Shown: in pieces, positions 1-5,553 of the stretch
How the letters are laid out: every line of letters starts with the position of its first letter
How positions within the stretch are numbered: position 1 is the stretch's first letter
Source of the DNA: Firm-04 sp045591925
Lineage (GTDB): Bacteria; Bacillota; Clostridia; Oscillospirales; Ruminococcaceae
Length of the DNA stretch: 22,747 nucleotides
Assembly: GCA_045591925.1 (NCBI GenBank)
Contig: JAZNTW010000081.1
Span: forward strand, 1-22,747
Direction of reading: 5' to 3'
Made by a program: the position numbers and the translations under genes
The notes under the pieces: generated by a model
Seen by the model: the letters and a program-made list of their open reading frames with translations, nothing else
Told to the model about the DNA's origin: nothing
The model's database searches: none

Positions 1-1
1 A

Positions 2-127
2 GGCAAAGGAATCAATTTTAGACTTATTGAGCAAGTTGAGATTGACAAGGTGGTTAATCTTATTAACACCAGACCAAGGTTTTGTTTGAACCTTAATTGT
101 CCTGATGATGTTTTTTGTTGCACTTGA
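2..127 (+). CDS. IS30-family transposase, C-terminal end (5' part outside window)
   Basis: An open frame runs in from the left edge and stops at TGA 125-127, giving 41 residues. It contains the stretch VVNLINTRPRFCLN followed by PDDVF. This matches the C-terminus of the IS30-family DDE transposases, where a 'NxRPRKCL...P.EVF' signature closes the integrase core just before the right end of the element. The sequence just past the stop (TGCACTTGACTTGACA, 119-134) is a plausible part of the terminal inverted repeat, but the left end is not in the window so the pair cannot be checked. The Phe-Cys in place of the usual Lys-Cys and the Asn-Cys-Pro-Asp-Asp segment suggest a divergent or decaying copy. 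Family assignment is from recognition of the motif only. Confidence 0.7.
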   Translation, partial: GKGINFRLIEQVEIDKVVNLINTRPRFCLNLNCPDDVFCCT

Positions 128-141
128 CTTGACAGAATGCC

Positions 142-547
142 GAACCCCAAGAGGCAAGGAGGAAACTCGCTGCACTTGCATTCCCCCTTTCCCCCTAATT
201 GCAAATTCGCAAAATACACTACTCTCCGCTGCGCAGTAAAAGTAAATTCAACTAAGCAGAGGGGAGAGAGTCAGGAAAGAGAGAGCGCGAGAGGGAAAAC
301 CTAAGAGAGAGGGGAGACCGGAGCGCAGCGACGACTCCCCTCTTTCTTGGGTTGTCCCTTTCGCATTCGTACTCCGCACAGTGCGAGGGGAGAACCCCAA
401 GAGGAAAGGGGGAAGCTCGCTGCACTCGTATTCCCCCTTTCCCCTTAAGGTTTTCCCCTCTCGCTCCCCTTTCCTGATTCCCTTTCCCCCTTAATTGCAA
501 AGCCGCGAAATAAACTGCTCTCCGCTGTGCGATAAAAGAAAATTCAA
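142..547. repeat. Nested direct and inverted repeat field, purine/pyrimidine-rich
   Basis: Two imperfect direct copies are visible: 142-250 and 392-547. Both begin GAACCCCAAGAGG, continue through a CTCGCTGCAC segment and a CCCCCTTTCCCC tract, then run TTGCAAA, CTCTCCGCTG and a final AAATTCAA. The second copy holds an extra segment of roughly 40 bases. That extra segment (444-477) is an imperfect inverted copy of 271-305. Inside the inverted pair is a smaller hairpin, GAGGGGAG (309-316) with CTCCCCTC (335-342). The open frames here are low-complexity Arg/Ser/Leu/Pro-rich translations on the minus strand and are not credible proteins. It could be a MITE-like or other dispersed intergenic repeat next to the IS end. 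Nothing else was recognised in it. Confidence 0.6.
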
Positions 548-691
548 GGCAATACCGCACAAAGTTGGTGGTGCTGATACGCAGTCAGATTGTATAGAAA
601 TGACGCCTAGCAAGGAATTTCTGTGCAAGCAGATGTGCCGCCAAGCCGTAAGGCGAACTTTGCGCGGTGTTGCCTTCATGCAGATGCTTTT

Positions 692-751
692 AATCAGAAT
701 GCAGGTACTTGGGAGGAGCTGCTGAAAACGGACAACAAGACCATCAGATGA
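692..751 (+). pseudogene. Probable decayed C-terminal tail of a dockerin protein gene
   Basis: Read in the frame starting at 692, this stretch gives NQNAGTWEELLK, a short tail, and TGA at 749-751. The intact-frame dockerin tail of the second LRR gene, at about 3495-3548, reads QNTVSGIPTTWEELLK and stop. Both are followed by the same type of GGAGC/GCTCC hairpin. No dockerin calcium-binding loops can be read upstream in any frame, so only the last dozen or so residues are recognisable. The segment 548-690 upstream is not recognised and holds no convincing gene. The similarity is short and the call is an inference. Confidence 0.4.
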
Positions 752-790
752 AGCAGTAGATACGCGTATTCTTCGCAGATATTTACCAAA

Positions 791-817
791 GGGAGCATCC
801 GCGCGAGCGCTCCTTTT
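791..817 (+). terminator. Intrinsic terminator-like hairpin, copy 1 of a family
   Basis: GGAGC (792-796) pairs with GCTCC (809-813), followed by TTTT. It is the same stem family as the hairpins at 2147 and 3559 that follow the two LRR genes, and here it follows the decayed dockerin tail. Confidence 0.55.
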
Positions 818-911
818 GCTGTACACAGGCTTACGGGATGCAGAATGTACACATGGCTGCCATATCTTTTATAAGTTCGCAATATTATTCCGATTTTGCG
901 CATAAAACCAC

Positions 912-940
912 TTGACAACTCCGGTGGATTGTGCTATAAT
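912..940 (+). promoter_or_regulatory. Sigma-A promoter of the first LRR-dockerin gene
   Basis: Perfect -35 TTGACA (912-917) and perfect -10 TATAAT (935-940) with a 17-bp spacer. It leaves an untranslated leader of about 120 bases before the AGGAGG at 1058-1063. Any start codon upstream of about 947 is excluded because it would lie upstream of the transcript. Confidence 0.85.
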
Positions 941-1069
941 TGCGCTGTGATAATCGTATGTGGTCTCATGATGAACCGTATCAGATTGCTGTATGGCAGG
1001 AGCATCTTACAGCGCATACGACGGCATCATGCACACCCCAAAACAAATTTCAATTTCAGGAGGCTTATG

Positions 1070-2119
1070 ATGAATTCTTTAAAGAGAATAACAACTATCA
1101 TCTCGGCAATGTCTGTATTGCTGGCGGCAAACACTGCTATTTTGCCGGAAAATGTGACGGAGCATTTTACCATTGCGGCGAGTGCGGCAGACACGGCGAA
1201 CTCCGGCGAATGCGGCGCTGAGGGCGATAACGTCCAATGGACGCTGGACAGCCAGGGTACGCTCACCATCTCCGGCGAGGGCAAAATGCTCGACGGCGAC
1301 GGTCTTACCAATACGCCTTGGGATATTTTCAAGGTTAAGAAGGCTGTCATCGAGGACGGCGTAACAAGCATCGGCGCTTATGCCTTTAACAATGCGATCT
1401 ACATGGAGTCCATCTCGATTCCGGATTCCGTTTCCGAAATCGGTGAATATGCGTTCTTTGATTGCCATGTTTTGACCGAGATTGATATTCCGGATGCCGT
1501 CAAGGAACTGAAAACTTCTACGTTCTATGATTGCTACAGCCTGACGGAAGTAACCCTCTCTGAGAACATTGCTTCTATTGGCTACGGCGTATTCCAGAAC
1601 TGCTCCAAGCTCCAGTCGATTACATTTATGAATCCGCAGTGCACGATCAACAATTATTATACTACGATTTCCAACTCCGTTGATTTCGCAGCCGGAACGG
1701 CAGAGTTCACCGGTACCATCTATGGCTATGCCGATTCGACTGCGCAGGCGTATGCGGAAAAGCACAACAGAAAGTTTGCTGTCATCGGTGAAAAGCCGTC
1801 ATCGACCACCACAACGCCGAACACTTCTGCCGGTCTGCGCGGTGATGTCAATGAAAATGGAACAGTTGATGTTGAGGATGCACAGCTTGCACTGAATGCG
1901 TATGTCGCATCCATGGCAGGTCTGGAGACCAACCTGAGCGAAAGTCAGGTCAAAGCAGCGGACGTTAATGAAAACAATGACGTTTCCGTTGATGACGCGC
2001 AGAACATCCTGATCTACTATGTAAACAACACGCTTTCCGGCAATCCGATGAGCTGGGATTCGATTCTGAACCTCGAAACCTCGACCACAACAACTACAAC
2101 CACAAAAGCGATTGTATAA
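1070..2119 (+). CDS. Secreted BspA-like leucine-rich-repeat protein with type I dockerin
   Basis: This is a 349-residue exported protein that probably docks onto a cohesin-bearing scaffold at the cell surface; the LRR part may bind host, plant or partner surfaces (inference). The order is as follows. A signal peptide occupies residues 1 to about 39 (Lys-Arg, a hydrophobic core, then the ITASA-like end IAASAAD). An N-terminal module has WTLDSQGTLTISGEGKM. BspA-type LRR_5 repeats follow, with phrases such as ISIPDSVSEIGEYAFFDC. A Thr/Ser linker precedes the dockerin from about residue 255, which has two calcium loops, DVNENGTVDVEDAQ and DVNENNDVSVDDAQ. A Thr-rich tail ends it. ATG 1067 and ATG 1070 are adjacent; 1070 lies 6 bases after AGGAGG and is preferred, 1067 is possible. 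The frame is open further upstream but crosses the promoter. The gene is a paralogue of the next gene. Confidence 0.9.
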   Translation: MNSLKRITTIISAMSVLLAANTAILPENVTEHFTIAASAADTANSGECGAEGDNVQWTLDSQGTLTISGEGKMLDGDGLTNTPWDIFKVKKAVIEDGVTSIGAYAFNNAIYMESISIPDSVSEIGEYAFFDCHVLTEIDIPDAVKELKTSTFYDCYSLTEVTLSENIASIGYGVFQNCSKLQSITFMNPQCTINNYYTTISNSVDFAAGTAEFTGTIYGYADSTAQAYAEKHNRKFAVIGEKPSSTTTTPNTSAGLRGDVNENGTVDVEDAQLALNAYVASMAGLETNLSESQVKAADVNENNDVSVDDAQNILIYYVNNTLSGNPMSWDSILNLETSTTTTTTTKAIV

Positions 2120-2146
2120 GCCACTGAAACAGCAATATAAACCTAA

Positions 2147-2177
2147 CAGGAGCGTCCGCGTGGGCGCTCCTGTTGTT
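2147..2177 (+). terminator. Intrinsic terminator-like hairpin, copy 2 of a family
   Basis: CAGGAGCG (2147-2154) pairs perfectly with CGCTCCTG (2165-2172) across a 10-base loop. The following T tract is weak (TTGTT), so termination may be leaky. It sits 28 bases after the LRR gene stop. Confidence 0.7.
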
Positions 2178-2245
2178 ATCATGAGCAGTGACGCCTTCGA
2201 TTTAGCACCCATGGAGTGAAACAGAGCATTTATTCCACTTCCCCA

Positions 2246-2274
2246 TTGAAATTTTATTGATAGTATGATATAAT
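2246..2274 (+). promoter_or_regulatory. Sigma-A promoter of the second LRR gene
   Basis: -35 TTGAAA (2246-2251) and -10 TATAAT (2269-2274) with a 17-bp spacer. Transcription would begin near 2281, so the ATG at 2281 has no room for a ribosome site. This supports the start at 2326 or 2329, behind AGGAGG at 2317-2322. Confidence 0.8.
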
Positions 2275-2328
2275 TGTGGTATGAATATCATGTATCCAAT
2301 CAAGACAATATTTTTCAGGAGGATTATG

Positions 2329-3411
2329 ATGAAAGCATTCAAAAAAATGGCGGCGGTCACCGCAGCTATGACCATATTGCTCTCTGCGAATATGACGTTT
2401 TTTCCGAATAACTTGACGGCACAATTTGCCATTACGGCGAGTGCTGCGGATATTGTGGATTCCGGCACCTGCGGCGCACAGGGTGACAACCTCACTTGGA
2501 CGCTCGACAGCAGCGGCATACTCACAATCAGCGGTATTGGTGAAATGAAAAACTGGAAATCCTACGATTCTCCTTGGGGCTTTCGCGAGGAAATCAAAAA
2601 GGTTGTCATTGAAGAAGGCGTTACCAGCATTGGATATTCCGCGTTTTATCATTGTTCCGGCATCACCTCAATCTCATTCCCCAAAAGTGTTGCCGCAATC
2701 AGCATGGAGGCGTTTGAAAAGACGCAATGGCTTGAAAATCAGCTGGACGCAGGCCCATTTGTAATCGTAAACGGAATATTGATTGACGGAAGATACTGCG
2801 AGGGTAGCGTCACCACGCCGGGCGGTGTACACAGCATCGGTGAGGGCGCATTCTTTTGGAATGGCGACATCACTTCCATCAAAATAGCCGACGGTGTGAC
2901 GAGCATCGGCGCTTCGGCGTTTAGTCAATGCAATTACTTGAAAACCGTGACGCTCCCGAACAGCTTGAGAACCATCGAAACCTATGCGTTTCAAAAGTGC
3001 AATCAGCTTCGCACAATCACAATCCCGAACGGCATCAAACAGATTGCATCGTATGCGTTTATTGATTGTCCATCATTAACCGAAATTGCACTCCCAAGCA
3101 GCATTGCAAGCATCGGAAAAGGCGCATTTTTCAAGTGTAATTCCCTATCGTCCGTCACAATCAAAAATGCCGATTGTGAAATTGAGGATTCCGAGGGTAC
3201 GATTCCGCAAACTGCCACCATCTATGGCTACGACGATTCAACCGCGCAGCGTTACGCAAAAAAAATGACATCGACTTTGTATCACTCGGTGAAGCCCCTC
3301 CAACAAATAAAACCGGCGATATCACCGGTGACGGCGCGATCGACGCCGCAGACGCACAGCTTGCACTCAACGCATATACTGCAGCCGTGGCAGGGCTTGC
3401 AAGCGGTCTGA
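2329..3411 (+). CDS. Secreted LRR protein, frame-disrupted before its dockerin
   Basis: This paralogue of the preceding gene is read as 360 residues. A signal peptide covers about residues 1-39 and ends FAITASAAD. The same WTLDSSGILTISG module follows, then at least five BspA-type LRR_5 repeats (for example ITIPNGIKQIASYAFIDC). After TAQRYAKK (bases up to 3264) the frame drifts into a non-repeat tail and stops at 3409-3411. The missing dockerin is read perfectly in the -1 frame from 3264 to 3548. The break falls in a run of eight A (3258-3265), where nine would restore the frame. The run also makes A AAA AAA in phase, the classic bacterial -1 slippery heptamer. So this may be a sequencing or assembly slip, a real inactivating mutation, or a frameshift or slippage site producing two forms. 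ATG 2326 is an alternative start. Confidence 0.8.
   Translation: MKAFKKMAAVTAAMTILLSANMTFFPNNLTAQFAITASAADIVDSGTCGAQGDNLTWTLDSSGILTISGIGEMKNWKSYDSPWGFREEIKKVVIEEGVTSIGYSAFYHCSGITSISFPKSVAAISMEAFEKTQWLENQLDAGPFVIVNGILIDGRYCEGSVTTPGGVHSIGEGAFFWNGDITSIKIADGVTSIGASAFSQCNYLKTVTLPNSLRTIETYAFQKCNQLRTITIPNGIKQIASYAFIDCPSLTEIALPSSIASIGKGAFFKCNSLSSVTIKNADCEIEDSEGTIPQTATIYGYDDSTAQRYAKKMTSTLYHSVKPLQQIKPAISPVTARSTPQTHSLHSTHILQPWQGLQAV
3258..3265 (+). other. A8 tract: candidate -1 frameshift or slippage site
   Basis: Eight consecutive A residues occupy 3258-3265, with in-phase codons gcA AAA AAA Atg. Slipping back one base changes the next codons to AAT GAC ATC GAC and joins the LRR part to the dockerin. 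Possible downstream helices exist (ACCGG/CCGGT at about 3310-3327; CGGCG/CGCCG just after). They lie some 45 or more bases away, farther than usual for a stimulatory structure. Confidence 0.5.
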
Positions 3412-3548
3412 ACGACAGCCAAACCAAAGCCGCAGATGTCAATGAGGACAATAGCATTTCCGTTGAAGATGCACAGATGATTCTGCTTTATTATGTGCAG
3501 AACACTGTCTCCGGCATCCCGACCACTTGGGAAGAGCTGCTCAAATAA
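3264..3548 (+). pseudogene. Out-of-frame dockerin domain of the second LRR gene
   Basis: In the -1 frame, after a short linker (NDIDFVSLGEAPPTNKTG), this segment encodes a complete type I dockerin. It has a first loop DITGDGAIDAADAQLALNAY, a second loop DVNEDNSISVEDAQMILLYY, and the tail TTWEELLK with TAA at 3546-3548. Both calcium loops keep the Asp/Asn ligands, and nothing in the domain itself looks decayed. That preservation argues either for a very recent mutation or sequence error, or for continued expression by frameshifting. It has no start codon or ribosome site of its own at the junction. Confidence 0.75.
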
Positions 3549-3558
3549 AAACACATTC

Positions 3559-3585
3559 AGGAGCGTCACGACGGCGCTCCTTTTT
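3559..3585 (+). terminator. Intrinsic terminator, copy 3 of a family
   Basis: AGGAGCG (3559-3565) pairs with CGCTCCT (3575-3581) and is followed directly by TTTTT. It lies 11 bases after the dockerin-frame stop at 3548, which suggests that stop is the gene's natural end. Confidence 0.8.
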
Positions 3586-3586
3586 G

Positions 3587-3615
3587 TTGCAATCTGCGTG
3601 AAAATCTGGTATAAT
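3587..3615 (+). promoter_or_regulatory. Sigma-A promoter for the membrane protein gene
   Basis: -35 TTGCAA (3587-3592) and -10 TATAAT (3610-3615) with a 17-bp spacer, immediately after the terminator T tract. Confidence 0.7.
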
Positions 3616-3669
3616 AGGTATCGGAATCGTGAGATCGAAGCAATCGGTTTCACAAAAGGAGTGACAGCT

Positions 3670-4224
3670 ATGAACCGAAAACTGCTCTGGATCATCAAAC
3701 TGATTGTATATGTGGCGCTATTCTTCCCTGCCGCCTACGGATGGTTTATCCTGCTATATATCGTTTCCGATGTGCCGATTCTCCAGTACATTCTTTTGAT
3801 TGTCGGCGCAGCGCTGTATATCGGGCTTGGCATTTTGATTTTTCGATTCAAGATCAAAAAGCCCGAAGCGGCATCGCAGACCGTCCCAGACCGCTCTGCC
3901 AAAATCAAACAGTTCAAAACTGGCGCAGTCTTTTTTGCGGCAGCAATACTGGTAATCATCGGCATTCTGCTCTTTCCCACTTTCATGCGCAATATGGAAC
4001 GCCCGGCTACGGCGGAAATCCGCTGCGATTTTGCAGATGGTCAAAGCACACAGGCACACGGCGTTGACGGCGATGTAAAATGCTACAAAACACAGTATGC
4101 CAATCACACGGAAGCCTATATGATTTCTGCGCAGTGGTTTCTTGCAGATGCGGGCTATATGGTTTCCCTGAGCAGCTACGGCGCAGAGCCGCCGCATACC
4201 ATGCCGCTTTCGGTATTTGGATAA
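3670..4224 (+). CDS. Small membrane protein of unknown function
   Basis: This is a 184-residue protein that I do not recognise. It has three predicted membrane segments at about residues 6-32, 37-58 and 83-103. A charged Lys/Pro linker separates the second and third, and an extramembrane C-terminal domain of about 80 residues follows the third. The start ATG 3670 follows AGGAG (3657-3661) by 8 bases, and the longer open frame upstream crosses the promoter. It is first in a likely unit with the DUF5714 and ABM-domain genes: same strand, a gap of 58 bases to the next, and no clear terminator between. Function is unknown. Confidence 0.75.
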   Translation: MNRKLLWIIKLIVYVALFFPAAYGWFILLYIVSDVPILQYILLIVGAALYIGLGILIFRFKIKKPEAASQTVPDRSAKIKQFKTGAVFFAAAILVIIGILLFPTFMRNMERPATAEIRCDFADGQSTQAHGVDGDVKCYKTQYANHTEAYMISAQWFLADAGYMVSLSSYGAEPPHTMPLSVFG

Positions 4225-4282
4225 ATTCTTTTGTCAAAACAACACATTTACGGATGATTCCGGTAGAAAGGAGCTTTTCCCA

Positions 4283-4786
4283 ATGAACAAAAACCCCTAT
4301 CTCATTCTCAAAGAAATGATGCTGTCCGCGCCGATTCATGGCCCCATCCATCATTATCTCGATGGCGCTGCGTTTCTGACGGCGCTGCATCATGCCGGTG
4401 TTGATTTTGATCTCAACGCCGCCCTCACGGAATTGCGCGCCCGTTCCGAGCAGATGCCCGGTGCAACCTGCGGAAAATGGGGCGTGTGCGGCTCGGCTTC
4501 GTCGCTTGGCGCAGCACTGTCTATCCTGCACGGAACAGGCCCGCTGTCACAGGATTCATTTTATTCCGACAATCTTGCGCTGACCTCTCGCATTCTTGCA
4601 CGGGAAGCTGTCCTTGGCGGCCCGCGCTGCTGCAAGCGCAATGGCTTCACGGCAATCGAGATCGCGACCGATTTTGTCAAGGAAACATACGGCATCAAGC
4701 TGGAAAAATGTGACATTGTATGTGAATTCAGCGACAAGAATCCGACCTGCATGGGCGCAAAATGTCCGTATCACGGAAAGGAGTAA
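4283..4786 (+). CDS. DUF5714 family Cys-rich protein
   Basis: This is a 167-residue, probably cytosolic protein. The signature is HGPIHH at residues 19-24, GATCGKWGVCG near 61-70, GGPRCCKR near 112-119, and a final C.GAKCPY. That gives eight cysteines (63, 69, 116, 117, 143, 147, 156, 161) and conserved histidines. This pattern fits the DUF5714 family of Firmicutes and methanogens, sometimes found attached to methyltransferase-like domains. The cysteines suggest a metal or iron-sulfur site, but no activity is established. The start follows AAAGGAG (4267-4273) by 9 bases. The next gene begins 3 bases after its stop, so the two are very likely co-translated. Confidence 0.75.
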   Translation: MNKNPYLILKEMMLSAPIHGPIHHYLDGAAFLTALHHAGVDFDLNAALTELRARSEQMPGATCGKWGVCGSASSLGAALSILHGTGPLSQDSFYSDNLALTSRILAREAVLGGPRCCKRNGFTAIEIATDFVKETYGIKLEKCDIVCEFSDKNPTCMGAKCPYHGKE

Positions 4787-4789
4787 GCC

Positions 4790-5119
4790 ATGGCGATCAC
4801 TGTGAATATTTATTACACCGGAGCTGACGGCAATGCGCGAAAATTTGCAGAAGAAATGCTTGCATCCGGTACGGTTGACGCAATCAGAGCAGAAGCAGGC
4901 AATCTGCGATACGAGTATTTTACACCGATTGCAGATGCCGATACGGTTCTCCTCATCGACAGCTGGGAAAATCAGGCGGCAATCGACCTGCACCACGCCT
5001 CCCCGATGATGCAGACAATCATTGCCCTGCGCGAAAAATATGATCTGCATATGAAGGTGGAACGCTATGTCTCCGACCACTCCATGCCGGATACGGATCA
5101 TAGCTTCATCCGAAAATGA
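4790..5119 (+). CDS. ABM-domain (antibiotic biosynthesis monooxygenase-like) protein
   Basis: This is a 109-residue single-domain protein with the ferredoxin-like ABM layout. An N-terminal strand (TVNIYYTGA) precedes a helix (NARKFAEEML), a strand with LRYEYF, the segment TVLLIDSWENQAAIDLHHAS, and the closing helix. The D.W.....D.H core is typical of small cofactor-independent quinol monooxygenase or heme-degrading-like relatives (YgiN type). The substrate cannot be told from sequence. It is translated from AAGGAG inside the end of the DUF5714 gene. Pairing with a Cys-rich protein suggests a redox or detoxification role (inference). Confidence 0.75.
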   Translation: MAITVNIYYTGADGNARKFAEEMLASGTVDAIRAEAGNLRYEYFTPIADADTVLLIDSWENQAAIDLHHASPMMQTIIALREKYDLHMKVERYVSDHSMPDTDHSFIRK

Positions 5120-5132
5120 CCTATCTGCGCGC

Positions 5133-5157
5133 AAAAAAATTTTTTCGGAATTTTTTT
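5133..5157 (+). terminator. Possible weak A/T-only terminator
   Basis: AAAAAAATT (5133-5141) can pair with AATTTTTTT (5149-5157) around a 7-base loop, just after the ABM-domain gene. The stem has no G-C pairs, so function is doubtful. Confidence 0.3.
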
Positions 5158-5167
5158 CAAAAAACTC

Positions 5168-5196
5168 TTGACATTCTCGATTTAAAGGAGTATAAT
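5168..5196 (+). promoter_or_regulatory. Sigma-A promoter of the branched-chain amino-acid operon
   Basis: Perfect -35 TTGACA (5168-5173) and perfect -10 TATAAT (5191-5196) with a 17-bp spacer. Control is therefore expected mainly at the T-box attenuator rather than at initiation. Confidence 0.88.
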
Positions 5197-5202
5197 AAAG
5201 GC

Positions 5203-5500
5203 ACAATTAAATATGATTGAAAAGGCTATGACGAAGACGGAATCTATAAGCGATTTCACAGAGAGTCGGGGATGGTGCGATCCCGATATTGAACTGTAGT
5301 ATTTCCCATCCCTTCCGAGCCGGAGGTCCAAAAGGCTTAACACCCAGTAGGCGCTTCCCGTGATTGCTACGTTAGTGCATAGAAGTTATATGACTTCGAA
5401 GAGGTGGCGGATGTTACATATCCGCAATTTGAGTGGTACCGCGAGTGCAATGTAATTACACCCGTCTCAAAGCAAAACAAGGCTTTGAGGCGGGTTTTTT
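5203..5500 (+). promoter_or_regulatory. T-box riboswitch leader controlling ilvA to ilvD
   Basis: The leader has the T-box core TGGTACCGCG (5434-5443). Upstream is a Stem I region with AGAGAG, the distal stem TCGGG/CCCGA and the apical loop ATGGTGCG (about 5261-5288). The UGGN tetrad is TGGT, predicting a tRNA with discriminator base A, which fits Ile, Leu and Val tRNAs. TTTGAG (5428-5433) can pair with CTCAAA (5466-5471) as antiterminator. The same CTCAAA also lies in the terminator stem 5461-5473/5482-5494, so the two folds exclude each other. The specifier codon is uncertain: after TGAA the loop strand reads CTGTAGTATTTCC, offering CTG (Leu), GTA (Val, followed by a purine as usual) or ATT (Ile). 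GTA is slightly favoured. Any of the three fits the operon. Confidence 0.93.
5461..5500 (+). terminator. Conditional (T-box) intrinsic terminator
   Basis: CCCGTCTCAAAGC (5461-5473) pairs with GCTTTGAGGCGGG (5482-5494), with one G-T pair, around an 8-base loop, followed by TTTTTT (5495-5500). Its 5' arm is shared with the antiterminator. Confidence 0.92.
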
Positions 5501-5553
5501 GTATTTGCCTCAAAGCAGAAAGCCTACAATGATTCAGAAAGGTGGAACCCAGA

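Noticed and set aside
252..560. 102-codon minus-strand open frame in the repeat field
   Set aside because: Low-complexity Arg/Ser/Leu/Pro translation of purine-rich repeats, with no ribosome site and no protein-like pattern.
495..725. 76-codon plus-strand frame (and the overlapping 111-codon minus frame)
   Set aside because: No Shine-Dalgarno site, unusual Cys/Arg/Met composition, overlaps a repeat copy and the dockerin-tail remnant in another frame.
896..1069. Longer N-terminus for the first LRR gene
   Set aside because: It starts upstream of the -35 box of a perfect promoter; the signal peptide and AGGAGG place the start at 1070 (or 1067).
3493..3669. Longer N-terminus for the membrane protein
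   Set aside because: It would overlap the dockerin frame, the terminator and the promoter of its own gene.
4231..4259. Possible promoter TTGTCA-17-ATGATT before the DUF5714 gene
   Set aside because: The -10 is a poor match; read-through from the promoter at 3587 is simpler.
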